Below are positions 14,692 to 24,351 of a stretch of DNA of 34,111 nt, in pieces. The stretch is from positions 1 to 34,111 of IMG/VR virus record IMGVR_UViG_3300010354_000296; one strand, 5' to 3'. Source of the DNA: a virus. The translations under genes and the position numbers were made by a program. The notes beneath the pieces were generated by a model, which did not search any database, was not told the DNA's origin, and saw only the letters and a list, made by a program, of their open reading frames with translations. Position 1 is the stretch's first letter, and each line of letters begins with the position of its first letter.

Positions 14692-17600
14692 ATGGGTCTC
14701 TCCAGATTAGATAATTTTCTGAAATCAACTCGTGGAACGATCATTTACGTTGATCCTAACGCAATCGATTCCACAGACTCGATTGAAAACCAAGGCAATT
14801 CTTTGGGTCGCCCGTTCAAAACAATTCAAAGGGCTCTAATCGAAGCATCTAGATTTTCATATCAAAGAGGACTTGATAACGATAGATTTAATAAAACAAC
14901 AATTGTACTTTATCCTGGAGATCACCTTGTAGATAACCGCCCAGGATGGATTCCTGATGGAACTGCTAATTACAGATTAAGGAGTGGTGCAACTTCATCA
15001 GACTTTGGTGAGTTTTCAAGCGTTACGGATTTTGACTTAACAAGTGCAAATAATTCGCTTTATAAGTTAAACAGTATTTACGGTGGTGTGATTGTTCCAA
15101 GAGGAACCTCCATCGTTGGTATGGATCTTCGTAAGACAAAGATTCGTCCACTTTATGTGCCAAATCCAGAAAATGATCAGATTGAAAGATCTGCAGTCTT
15201 TAGAATTACTGGTGCTTGCTATTTTTGGCAATTTACTATTTTGGATTCAGATCCAAATGGAGTATGTTATAAAGATTATACGTCTAACTTATTTGTTCCC
15301 AATTTTTCTCACCATAAACTCACAGCATTTGAATATGCTGATGGTGTCAATGATGTAAAGATTGCAGATGATTTTCAAACATTTGAAACTGCAAGAACTG
15401 ATCTTGATATCTACTATGAGAAAATTGGTATTGCATATGGAAATAGCAGTGGTAGACCAATCATCCCAGACTATCCAAGTGATGAGGATATTCAACCAGT
15501 TATTGATGAATATCGTATCGTAGGATCTCGTGGCGCAGCTGTAGGAATCAGCAGTATTAAGTCTGGTGATGGACTTTCAGGAAATACTACAATTACTGTT
15601 ACAACGACCAGTGCTTTCCCACAACTTTCTGTAGATTCTCCTATCCAGATCAGTGGTGTAAATGCTCTTGGATATAATGGTCAGTATGTTGTATCTTCTG
15701 TTGCGAGTTCAACTCAGTTTACATATCAAGTTCAGAACATTCCAACAAATCTTTTACCAACTGTCAATGGTGCAAATGTAAGTCTTGCTGTTGATACTGT
15801 CACATCTGCATCACCATACATCTTTAACATTTCACTGCGTTCTGTATTTGGAATGTGTGGAATGTTGGCTGATGGTGCAAAGGCTGATGGATTTAAATCC
15901 ATGGTTGTTGCACAATATACCGGTATCGGATTACAAAAAGATGATAAGGCATTTGTAAAGTATGATACAAATTCTGGTTCATATCAAGACTTCACATCGG
16001 TTTCAAATCTCCATAGCGATTCGTTAGCGAGATATAAACCATCATACGAGAGTTATCATATCCGCGCAATTAATAATTCATATATTCAAATCGTTTCAGT
16101 TTTTGCAATCGGATATGCAAATCACTTCCAAGTAGAAAGTGGTGGTGATTTTTCAGTTAATAACTCAAACTCAAACTTCGGTGCAAAAGCTTTCCAAGCG
16201 ATGGGATTCCGAAGAGATGCTTTTACAAAAGACGATCTTGGTTATATTACTCACATTGTTACTCCAAAAGAAAGAGACGTTAATCAAGTTTCAGTAGGTT
16301 TCTTACCACTGGATTATGCAAAAACAGTTTCTGTTGGTGATACGACAAAGTTATATCTTTATGGATATAATGATCAAGAAATTGCTCCACCTGAAGTTGT
16401 CGAAGGATTTAGAATTGGAGCACAGAATAATGATGTATTGTACTTGGACATTGCTCAGTCTGGAGTTACTACAACCTATTCGGCACGAGTTGTTATGCCG
16501 AATACTCAATTATCGGCAGAGAAAAAATACTATGTTGGCAGAAATGCTGGGATCAATAGCATCACATCAAGTCTGATTACACTCACATCAAGACATGATC
16601 TGATTAATGGCGAAACTATTCGTGTTATTAGTGAAACTGGTCAACTTCCAGATGGTTTAGAATCGGATACTGTATATTATACAATTACCGACACGGTTGC
16701 TGTTGGTATTGGTAGCAATCAAATTAAGGTTGCAAAAACATTAAATGATGCAGTTAATAATAATCCTATTACAATCAACTCCAGAGGTGGAGCATTAAAG
16801 ATTGTAAGTAGAGTATCTGATAAAGTTTCTGGATACATTGGACATCCAATCGGTTTTGATACAAGCAACTCACAATGGTATATTAAGGTTGCAATTGCTG
16901 CATCCGAAAATAGCATCTATCCAGCACTGCAATCATCAGTTCTTTATGATTCGACTGCAAGAACATATTTCAAGAGAACTCCAGACACAAGAGACTCTTC
17001 TGACACTATCTACAAAGTTCGCTATGTAATTCCTAAAGATGCAGTCAATCTTGGTGCAGCTCCAATCGAAGGTTATATTCTCCAAGAATCTAATAATATC
17101 ATTGGTGCAGGAACAACTGAAATTCAAAAGTATTTTTCTCCAACAGCCTCAACATTATCAAACTCGACGGAATTAAGAAACTTTAGATTTATTTCTGGAG
17201 CACAATGGTCTGGTGGTGTTGTTAGCATCGATACAGAACTTCCTCACGATTTAAGAGTTGGAGCACAAGTAGAAGTTTTAAATGTTGTTTCAACTGCAAA
17301 TACAACAGGAATTGCAAGCACAGCATTTAATGGAACTTTTACTGTTACTGGTATTACCAGTGTAAGACAGTTCACATATTCACTGACAAACAATCCTGGA
17401 ACATTCACTGGCGTAACTACAAATAGAACAACAAGCCTTCCATACTTTAAGAAAAAACAATTAGCAACGACATATCAGGTTTATAAATCCGAAGAAATTC
17501 AAAAGTATGTACAGAATATTCAAGATGGTGTTTATTATCTGACTTTAATTAACTACGGTAACGCTCCATCGACAGATCCATTTACACATTTAAGATTTGG

Positions 17601-20600
17601 ACAACCAATTGATAAGTTATATCCACAAACCAATAGAGATAGTGTAGTATCAGATGCTGCTTCAGCAAATACTTTTGCAAACTCTTTCGTAATTGGTCAA
17701 GTTGATATTGATGATCCTCAAAATAGCATCACAAAACAAACTGAAGAAAAGCGTCAATATGATCTTGGTGGCGTAATTCAAATCAATAATATTAGATCTG
17801 CAACGGGAACTGCACATACAATCTATACACCACATGGTCATAGATTATCTGGTATTACTTCTGTAAGTATTACAAATGCTGGTGCTGGATATACAAGTGG
17901 TACATTCTATGCAGTACCATTAGGATTATCAACGACTGGTAGAGCTGCAAATGCTCGTGTAACCGTAAGTGCCGCTGGTACTATCACCAATGTATTGATT
18001 ATGGATGGTGGTGGTGCATATAAAGTTGGTGATGTTGTCACTATTCTTTCTGGGATTGGAACTTATGCACCATACACACAAGCATCAGTAACCGTAACAA
18101 AGATTTATGATCATGTTGGAGAAAGTATTCGTGTATCTGGAGTAACTTCGGAAGGATATTCTGGTTACAATACTCTCTATAAGATTACTGGAATTAGTAC
18201 ATACAATCAAATTGATGTTCAGTCTTCAAGAGAAATTATTGGTATTGGTTCAGATCTTTCAGTTCAAGCTGCAAACGCTCAAGCAGTTCTGACTGGTAAG
18301 ACTCTTGGTATTTCAACTTTCACATATTATGCACAAACTGGTATCGGAACGCTTGCATTTACAAGTGCTCATGGATTAAGAAAGAACGGAAAAGTTAGAA
18401 TTAGTGGTGCAGATCAAGCACTGTTTAATAATGACTTTATCGTTACTGAAATTAATTCAAATACTTCAGTTTCAATTAATGTAGGTATTACAACATCTTC
18501 ACCTTCAACTGGTGGAAACATTACAGTTTATCTCCCATCATTAACTTCATATGGTGGCGATGTATTTGGTGAGAACTTTGTACATATTATTAATCCAAAA
18601 GAAAATGAAGCTTCTGCTGGTCGTCTCTTAACTCAGTATGCTGGTATCACTACAACTCTTGGAGGACAAATCTTATCGACAGATTCTGATTCAACTCCAG
18701 TTGTTATTAGTAATGCAGACATTCTTGGATTCAGAATTGGCGATTACTTCCAGATCGATGATGAAATCTTTAGAATTAAGGAAACAGTTCTTGGAAGTGC
18801 TCTCTTAGTTTATCGTGCATTGTTTGGAACTCCGAGACAAGATCATACTGCAGGAACTGCACTGAAGAGAATTAGAATCACTTCAGTTGAACTTCGCAGA
18901 AATTCAATCATTCGTGCATCAGCTCATACCTTTGAATACCTTGGATTTGGTCCAGGTAACTATTCAACTGCATTCCCTGATAGACAAGATCGTGTTCTTA
19001 CTGATAAAGAAATTGAATTAAGTCGTTCATCAAAACTTGATGGCGGCGCTGTTGTATACAGTGGAATGGATGACAGAGGAGAGTTTCGTAATGCAAAAGA
19101 GTATGAAATTCCTATTGAAACTGTAACTGGCGAACAACCAGATATATCTCCAAGTAAAAAAATTGAAACATTTGATAGTCCAGTTGTTCTGAATACAAAA
19201 CTGACATCAAATGATGAGATTGAAGCAAAGTCCCTACTTATTGCTGGTGATGCAAATGTTGCTCGTAAGTTTACTGTTGGTATTGGAACAACTCCTGCAA
19301 CTGCTGGTACTTCTGGTGATGTTGTTTATAAAGCAAGACCTGCACATAATGAATATCTTGGATGGATCTATACTGTAGATAATCAGTGGGAACCTTTTGG
19401 ATTCATTGGAACTCTTCCAAATGGTCTTGTGTTTGGTGCCGCAAATCAAATTCTTTATAAGAGTCCATTAAATACAAACACTGGTAATGGAAACTTTTTA
19501 TTCCAAGATAATTCCACGTTAATCATTGGTGCAGCAACATCAACAGGATTTGATAGTCAAAAACTACAAGTTACTGGAAATGCATACATTTCAAATGGAC
19601 TTGGAATCGGAACCACAGGATCAAGATCTTCTCTGGATATTGTTGGTAATGCAAGAATTAGTGGAATCGTAACTGTTGGCGCATTAAGCATTGGTAGTGG
19701 TGGTGGAAGCAATCAACTAAACATTGGAATTACATCAATTTCTTCGGGTATTATTACTGCATCAACAGGTATTGTCACATACTATGGTGATGGCTCACAA
19801 CTGACGAATTTACCTGCAGGATCCCAGTGGTCAAATGTTGGTGCCGGTCTTGGAACTGGAATTTATAAAAATAATAATGTCGGAATTGGAACAACACTCA
19901 CCCCAGCAAGATTGAATGTTTCGACTGGCGTTTCAACAAGTGTAGATGGTGGACTTGCAAGATTCTTAGCACCAAATCTTGCAGTATCAAGTTCGGCTGG
20001 AATTGCGATTGGAAGAACATTTGGAACAGATAACTTCCAATCCATTCTTCTTACATATAACTATCAAGGATCTTCAGCAAGTAGTGGTTCTTACTTATCC
20101 ATTGCTCATGCTGGTCAAGGCAACACTCTTGTAGTTGCTGATAGCAATCGAGTTGGTATGGGAACAGCGACTCCAAGAGCTGCTGCAGATATCATTGGTA
20201 ACGCATTTGTCTCCAACAGTATTGGAGTCGGAACTGCAAATGCAACGTCCAATTTACATGTCATTGGTACATCAAATATCACCGGCAATACTACAATAGG
20301 TGGTACATTAAATGTTTCTGGTAATACCACTCTGAATGGTAACTTGACAGTCACTGGTAATTTTGCAGCAACTGGTTCAGTTTCCGATACGCTTTATGCT
20401 TTTGGTAATACTGGATCCGCTCCAGTAATCAATCTTGCAAATGGAACATTTGTAACTGCAACATTGAATGCAAACGCAACATTTGCTCCATTCACAAATA
20501 CTCCATCCACAACAACAACATTTACATTATTCTTGACTAATGATGCAACTCCAAGCAGAACAATCACTTGGCCTGCGAATGTTAATTGGCCAAATGCTAC

Positions 20601-20709
20601 TGTTCCAACCAGAACAACCACCGCAAACAAAACTGATGTTTACACATTCTTTACTAAAGATGGTGGAAGCAACTGGTATGGTATTCTTTCAATTTACAAC
20701 TATTCATAA
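14692..20709 (+). CDS. Giant tail-fibre-type structural protein (2005 aa)
   Basis: The N-terminus (about 15-55, GTIIYVDPNA...GRPFKTIQRALIEASRF) is the typical opening of a right-handed beta-helix, pectate-lyase-like virion protein; the helix seems to run to about residue 500. The middle contains several strand-rich units with an 'H-x-L-x-x-G-x-x-V/I' plus 'NG-F-V-x-x-I' pattern, such as LPHDLRVGAQVEV, SAHGLRKNGKVRISGA and the SRHDLINGETIRV unit. From about 1560 on, 'VGIGTT-P--L-V-G-A-I' repeats (for example NVGIGTTLTPARLNV) form a fibre shaft. Residues 1904-2005 are a tip module shared with the next two genes. It probably forms a long fibre or a peripheral baseplate spike used in host recognition. 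I cannot tell which T4 fibre it replaces. Confidence 0.75.
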   Translation: MGLSRLDNFLKSTRGTIIYVDPNAIDSTDSIENQGNSLGRPFKTIQRALIEASRFSYQRGLDNDRFNKTTIVLYPGDHLVDNRPGWIPDGTANYRLRSGATSSDFGEFSSVTDFDLTSANNSLYKLNSIYGGVIVPRGTSIVGMDLRKTKIRPLYVPNPENDQIERSAVFRITGACYFWQFTILDSDPNGVCYKDYTSNLFVPNFSHHKLTAFEYADGVNDVKIADDFQTFETARTDLDIYYEKIGIAYGNSSGRPIIPDYPSDEDIQPVIDEYRIVGSRGAAVGISSIKSGDGLSGNTTITVTTTSAFPQLSVDSPIQISGVNALGYNGQYVVSSVASSTQFTYQVQNIPTNLLPTVNGANVSLAVDTVTSASPYIFNISLRSVFGMCGMLADGAKADGFKSMVVAQYTGIGLQKDDKAFVKYDTNSGSYQDFTSVSNLHSDSLARYKPSYESYHIRAINNSYIQIVSVFAIGYANHFQVESGGDFSVNNSNSNFGAKAFQAMGFRRDAFTKDDLGYITHIVTPKERDVNQVSVGFLPLDYAKTVSVGDTTKLYLYGYNDQEIAPPEVVEGFRIGAQNNDVLYLDIAQSGVTTTYSARVVMPNTQLSAEKKYYVGRNAGINSITSSLITLTSRHDLINGETIRVISETGQLPDGLESDTVYYTITDTVAVGIGSNQIKVAKTLNDAVNNNPITINSRGGALKIVSRVSDKVSGYIGHPIGFDTSNSQWYIKVAIAASENSIYPALQSSVLYDSTARTYFKRTPDTRDSSDTIYKVRYVIPKDAVNLGAAPIEGYILQESNNIIGAGTTEIQKYFSPTASTLSNSTELRNFRFISGAQWSGGVVSIDTELPHDLRVGAQVEVLNVVSTANTTGIASTAFNGTFTVTGITSVRQFTYSLTNNPGTFTGVTTNRTTSLPYFKKKQLATTYQVYKSEEIQKYVQNIQDGVYYLTLINYGNAPSTDPFTHLRFGQPIDKLYPQTNRDSVVSDAASANTFANSFVIGQVDIDDPQNSITKQTEEKRQYDLGGVIQINNIRSATGTAHTIYTPHGHRLSGITSVSITNAGAGYTSGTFYAVPLGLSTTGRAANARVTVSAAGTITNVLIMDGGGAYKVGDVVTILSGIGTYAPYTQASVTVTKIYDHVGESIRVSGVTSEGYSGYNTLYKITGISTYNQIDVQSSREIIGIGSDLSVQAANAQAVLTGKTLGISTFTYYAQTGIGTLAFTSAHGLRKNGKVRISGADQALFNNDFIVTEINSNTSVSINVGITTSSPSTGGNITVYLPSLTSYGGDVFGENFVHIINPKENEASAGRLLTQYAGITTTLGGQILSTDSDSTPVVISNADILGFRIGDYFQIDDEIFRIKETVLGSALLVYRALFGTPRQDHTAGTALKRIRITSVELRRNSIIRASAHTFEYLGFGPGNYSTAFPDRQDRVLTDKEIELSRSSKLDGGAVVYSGMDDRGEFRNAKEYEIPIETVTGEQPDISPSKKIETFDSPVVLNTKLTSNDEIEAKSLLIAGDANVARKFTVGIGTTPATAGTSGDVVYKARPAHNEYLGWIYTVDNQWEPFGFIGTLPNGLVFGAANQILYKSPLNTNTGNGNFLFQDNSTLIIGAATSTGFDSQKLQVTGNAYISNGLGIGTTGSRSSLDIVGNARISGIVTVGALSIGSGGGSNQLNIGITSISSGIITASTGIVTYYGDGSQLTNLPAGSQWSNVGAGLGTGIYKNNNVGIGTTLTPARLNVSTGVSTSVDGGLARFLAPNLAVSSSAGIAIGRTFGTDNFQSILLTYNYQGSSASSGSYLSIAHAGQGNTLVVADSNRVGMGTATPRAAADIIGNAFVSNSIGVGTANATSNLHVIGTSNITGNTTIGGTLNVSGNTTLNGNLTVTGNFAATGSVSDTLYAFGNTGSAPVINLANGTFVTATLNANATFAPFTNTPSTTTTFTLFLTNDATPSRTITWPANVNWPNATVPTRTTTANKTDVYTFFTKDGGSNWYGILSIYNYS
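20401..20706 (+). repeat. Fibre tip module, copy 1
   Basis: Codons 1904-2005 of the 2005-aa fibre. Key residues: GNTG at the start, 'V-TATL-ANATF', 'NDAT-SRTITWPA', 'PTRTTTA-KTDVYTFF' and the ending SIYNYS. The same module closes the next two genes. Similarity is visible also in the DNA, for example around CCAACCAGAACAACCAC. Confidence 0.9.
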
Positions 20710-20715
20710 TAAATA
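20708..20715 (+). promoter_or_regulatory. Late promoter-like motif AATAAATA
   Basis: AATAAATA overlaps the stop of the giant fibre gene and lies 32 nt before the ATG at 20748. A purine-rich GAGGGGAGAG (20730-20739) then gives a strong ribosome site 8 nt before the start. Confidence 0.5.
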
Positions 20716-20747
20716 GTAAAAACTCATCGAGGGGAGAGTGAACCTCA

Positions 20748-22892
20748 ATGGCTGGAATTACTAAAAACTTCATTGTTAAGAACGGTCTTGAAGTTAATGG
20801 TGGTCTATTCATAGTTAATACTGACAACAATAAAGTTGGCGTTGGAACAACCGTCTTAAACTATGACTTTAATGTTAAGGGCGGAATTGGCGTTACAAAC
20901 GCTGTAGTTACTGGTATCGCTACAGTTAATGAATTCCAATCAACATATTCCCAACTTGGAATTGCAACAGCATCAATTTATCGAGTAGGAACAACAACAG
21001 TATTTCAAACTTCTGGAGGACTTGTAAGTCTTTCTGGAATTCAAACTGTCGATTCAACTGCAAAAACAACACTTATAAGTCAATTACTAGGAAGTCAGGT
21101 TGACATCAATAATTTGTCTATAACTGGAGTTGCAACGTTCGCAAATCGTGCAGAAATTAGTGGTGGATTATATGTTGCAGGTCAAAGCGATTTTATTGGT
21201 GGAGTATACTCTGCTGGAATTTCAACGTTTGTCGGAATTGCAACACATCAAAATACACTTTTTGGAACACAGTTAAGTGTTTCTGGCGTTTCGACATTAT
21301 CATCTGCAATTGTAGGATCAGCAGTTACAGTTACTTCTGGAGGTATAGATGTGACTGGGGTTGTTACATCAACCTCAGCAAGAATTGGTTCTGCAGTCAC
21401 ATTGACTAATGGAGGAATTAATCTTTCCGGCATTGCAACAATATCTAATATCAATTCAACTCAAATAAATTCTACAAACATCAATGTAAGTGGAATTTCA
21501 ACTTCAGCATCATTAAATGTAACGGGAAGTTCCACATTATCATCTGCAGTTATTGGAACTGGTGTTACGATCAACTCAGGTGGAATTAATGTAACTGGTG
21601 TTACAACTTTTGCATCTCACGTTAAGATCTTAAGTGTAGATCAAGGTGGTGGACTTTTTGCTGGAGTTATTACTGCAACAAATGGTGGTCAACCAGTTGT
21701 TTATTTTGGTGATGGTTCAAACTTAACAGGTGTCAATGCAGCTCCAAATCTTGGTATTTCTACCGCTGGAGGATTCGTTGGATCTGGTGTTACTCTATTA
21801 AACTTCCGTGGATCTGGTGTTTCAACAGTATTCACTAACTTCACTGCAGGTATTGGTACAATCTTTATTGAAGGTGGAACAGTAACTCCTGGTGGATCAA
21901 ATACTCAAATTCAATTCAATAATGCTGGTGTTCTTGGAGGTTCTTCCAACTTTACATTTGATGGAACTGGTGTAACTATCGGAACAAGTAGATTTAATGC
22001 TTCGGGTATTAATGCTGGTATTATTACAGCGACAAGTTTTAGTGGATCTGGATCTGGAATCACTGGACTTACCAATAGTAATCTAAGTGGTTCTGCTGGT
22101 ATTACTACTGCCAATCTGGCACAGTCTACAATTTCGGGTATTTCTCTTGGTGGAACTTTAGGAACATTAACTCTTGCAACATCTGGAACAGGTTTATCTG
22201 GATCTGCATCCTATACTGGTGCCACAAGTCAAACATTTACTGTTACATCTAATGCTGCTTCAGCAAATACTGCTTCGGCTATAGTTGCTCGTGATGCTGG
22301 CGGTGGATTTGTTGCAGGAATTATTACTGCAGGAACATTCAGTGGAAATGTTGTTGGTAATATAAATTCGACTGGAATTTCAACTATATCATCTTTGATT
22401 GTTGGTTCTGCAACAACGATTACTGACAGTGGTGTAAATGCTGTTGGTGTAGTATCTGCGACCAGTTATACCACAAAAGGTTCTGGAAGTTATCAAATTG
22501 GTGGCACAGATGTTATTACATCTGGTAGAGAAATTCAGAAAGTTGTTATGAACAACTATTCCGAAAAATTAAATGCATTTGGAAATACTGGATCTGCACC
22601 AACAATTAATCTTGCAAATGGAACTTTTGTGACTGCTACATTAAGTGCTAATGCCACATTCGCATTTTCTCTTGGAACTGGAGTAACTTCTGATGCAATT
22701 CAATTCACATTGCACTTAACTAATGACGCAACTCCAGGTAGAACAATTACTTGGCCTGCTTCAGTTAAGTGGCCAAATGGTACAGTTCCAACCAGAACCA
22801 CCACAGCAAACAGAACTGATGTGTACAGTTTCTATACTCTTAATGGTGGCACAGATTGGTATGGAATATTGTCAATCTATAACTATTCTTAA
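20748..22892 (+). CDS. Tail-fibre-type structural protein (714 aa)
   Basis: The protein begins 'MAGITKNFIVKNGLEVNGGLF', the 'F-VKNGLxVN' start common in cyanophage fibre proteins. From about 70 to 560 it is built of short repeats of the form 'G-(I/V)-S-T-x-x-x-A-x-V-G-x-x-V-T-x-x-x-G-G-I-x-x-x-G-x-x-T', which are strand-turn units of a trimeric shaft. Residues 611-714 are the shared tip module ending SIYNYS. A strong GAGGGGAGAG site precedes the ATG. It lies between the giant fibre and the 465-aa fibre in one operon. It probably forms a second type of host-recognition fibre, or a segment that joins with the neighbours. Confidence 0.75.
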   Translation: MAGITKNFIVKNGLEVNGGLFIVNTDNNKVGVGTTVLNYDFNVKGGIGVTNAVVTGIATVNEFQSTYSQLGIATASIYRVGTTTVFQTSGGLVSLSGIQTVDSTAKTTLISQLLGSQVDINNLSITGVATFANRAEISGGLYVAGQSDFIGGVYSAGISTFVGIATHQNTLFGTQLSVSGVSTLSSAIVGSAVTVTSGGIDVTGVVTSTSARIGSAVTLTNGGINLSGIATISNINSTQINSTNINVSGISTSASLNVTGSSTLSSAVIGTGVTINSGGINVTGVTTFASHVKILSVDQGGGLFAGVITATNGGQPVVYFGDGSNLTGVNAAPNLGISTAGGFVGSGVTLLNFRGSGVSTVFTNFTAGIGTIFIEGGTVTPGGSNTQIQFNNAGVLGGSSNFTFDGTGVTIGTSRFNASGINAGIITATSFSGSGSGITGLTNSNLSGSAGITTANLAQSTISGISLGGTLGTLTLATSGTGLSGSASYTGATSQTFTVTSNAASANTASAIVARDAGGGFVAGIITAGTFSGNVVGNINSTGISTISSLIVGSATTITDSGVNAVGVVSATSYTTKGSGSYQIGGTDVITSGREIQKVVMNNYSEKLNAFGNTGSAPTINLANGTFVTATLSANATFAFSLGTGVTSDAIQFTLHLTNDATPGRTITWPASVKWPNGTVPTRTTTANRTDVYSFYTLNGGTDWYGILSIYNYS
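22578..22889 (+). repeat. Fibre tip module, copy 2
   Basis: Codons 611-714 of the 714-aa fibre. It matches copy 1 in GNTGSAP, INLANGTFVTATL, NDATPGRTITWPA, TVPTRTTTAN and the end YGILSIYNYS. The stretch between TATL and the NDAT motif is the most variable part. Confidence 0.9.
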
Positions 22893-22913
22893 TCCTCTAT
22901 CTCACTAAATAAC

Positions 22914-22921
22914 TCAAGGTA
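22914..22921 (+). promoter_or_regulatory. Late-type motif ACTAAATA
   Basis: ACTAAATA lies 22 nt before the ATG at 22944 in the 51-nt gap between the second and third fibre genes. It keeps the TAAATA core of the other late motifs. Tentative. Confidence 0.4.
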
Positions 22922-22943
22922 ACCACGACAAATTTCCCCTAAA

Positions 22944-24341
22944 ATGGCTATCAAACTTTCGGGCTCAAATATAATTGATGATAATAGACATATTGTTAGT
23001 GCTGGTGTTATAACTGCTACCAGGGCTGTAATCGGAACCGTTGGTGGTGTCGGTGTAGTAACCGTCACTTCGGGTGGTATTCATGCAGTTGGTCTTGCAA
23101 TCACTGCAGCATCATTCTCTGGTGATGGTTCTGGTTTAAGCAACACTGGTTCCACGTTAAGTGCTGCTTCTGGTTCACAGAGAGTCGTACTGACAAGTTT
23201 AACGTCAGGCACAATGACAGCATCATCTACAGATGCAGATCTGGCATTTGATGCAAACTCAAATACTTTAACTGTTGGTGGTGGTGTTGTTGTCGGTGCA
23301 GCTTTAACTGTTACCGGTGACTTAACAGTTAATGGAACTACAACAACTATTAACTCCACAACATTAAGTGTTGATGATAAAAATATCATACTTGCGGATG
23401 GATCTTCCACTGATACTGCAGCTGACGGTGGTGGTATCACACTGAAAGGAACAACTGACAAAACTTTGACGTGGGTAGATGCCACTGATGCATGGACTTC
23501 TTCAGAAGATTTTAACCTTGTTACTGGCAAGCAGTATGAAATCAATGGCACTGCAGTTCTCACATCATCACAAGTCCTTGGTAAAGCAGTTCCTACAGGA
23601 ACAATCGTTGGTACATCAGATACCCAAACATTAACCAACAAAACTTTAACATCGCCCACATTAACAACTCCAGTATTAGGTACACCTTCCTCGGGTACAT
23701 TAACAAATTGCACTGGATTGCCTATCACGGGTATTACTTCATCGACCACAGCTACTTTAGGAGTTGGTTTGATTGATTTGGGACACGCAAGTGATACCAC
23801 AATTACAAGATCTGCTGCTGGTACTGTTCAAATTGAAGGTGTTACAGTTGCAACAGCATCTAACACATTAACTTTAACTAATAAAACTTTAACGACACCA
23901 GTAATTTCTTCTATTTCTAATACTGGTACACTTACATTACCAACATCAACTGATACGCTGATTGGTCGTGCTACAACAGATACATTAACCAACAAAACTC
24001 TGACTGCATACGCAGAAACAGTTAATGCTCACGGCAACACTGGAACAGCAGCAACTTTAGCACTGTCAAGCGGAAACGTGATTACAGCAACTCTGACTGG
24101 TAACTGCACATTTACGTTCAGCACAACTGGCATTCCATCTGGTTCATATTCATTCACTCTGATTCTCGCTAATGATGCAACTGCAGGCAGAACAATCACC
24201 TGGCCTGCTTCGGTCAAGTGGCCAAATGCCACCGTTCCAACCAGAACAACCACTGCAAGCAGAACCGACGTTTATACCTTCTTTACCACTGATGGTGGTA
24301 CAAGTTGGCTTGGCAACCTTTCACTCTATAACTACTCATAA
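22944..24341 (+). CDS. Tail-fibre-type structural protein (465 aa)
   Basis: The N-terminal 30 residues (MAIKLSGSNIIDDNRHIVSAGVITATRAV) differ from the 714-aa fibre start but are of the same attachment style. Residues about 40-130 are Ser/Thr/Gly-rich strands. The 'LTVNGTTTTINSTTLSVDDKNIILADGS' unit (about 126-153) is a well-known fibre element in marine phages. A 'TLTNKTLTSPTLTTPVLGTPSSGTLTNCTGLP' unit (about 228-262) is another, and the TNKTLT motif recurs at about 312 and 350. Residues 363-465 are the shared tip module ending SLYNYS. It is the last of three fibre genes that share their tip. Confidence 0.75.
   Translation: MAIKLSGSNIIDDNRHIVSAGVITATRAVIGTVGGVGVVTVTSGGIHAVGLAITAASFSGDGSGLSNTGSTLSAASGSQRVVLTSLTSGTMTASSTDADLAFDANSNTLTVGGGVVVGAALTVTGDLTVNGTTTTINSTTLSVDDKNIILADGSSTDTAADGGGITLKGTTDKTLTWVDATDAWTSSEDFNLVTGKQYEINGTAVLTSSQVLGKAVPTGTIVGTSDTQTLTNKTLTSPTLTTPVLGTPSSGTLTNCTGLPITGITSSTTATLGVGLIDLGHASDTTITRSAAGTVQIEGVTVATASNTLTLTNKTLTTPVISSISNTGTLTLPTSTDTLIGRATTDTLTNKTLTAYAETVNAHGNTGTAATLALSSGNVITATLTGNCTFTFSTTGIPSGSYSFTLILANDATAGRTITWPASVKWPNATVPTRTTTASRTDVYTFFTTDGGTSWLGNLSLYNYS
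24030..24338 (+). repeat. Fibre tip module, copy 3
   Basis: Codons 363-465 of the 465-aa fibre. It keeps GNTG, 'VITATLTGN-TF', NDATAGRTITWPASVKWPN, VPTRTTTASRTDVYTFF and the end LSLYNYS. It is the most diverged copy at its N-terminal edge (HGNTGTAATLALSSG). Confidence 0.85.
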
Positions 24342-24351
24342 TTTTTGACCT

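Noticed and set aside
20748-22892. Repeat-rich stretch considered as a CRISPR-like or tandem DNA repeat array
   Set aside because: Repeats are at the protein level (strand-turn units), vary in length and sequence, and have no regular direct repeats with unique spacers.
23081-23800. Minus-strand ORF of 239 aa in the 465-aa fibre gene
   Set aside because: It arises from Thr/Ser-rich repeats read backwards (Val/Pro-rich product) and lies fully inside a real gene.
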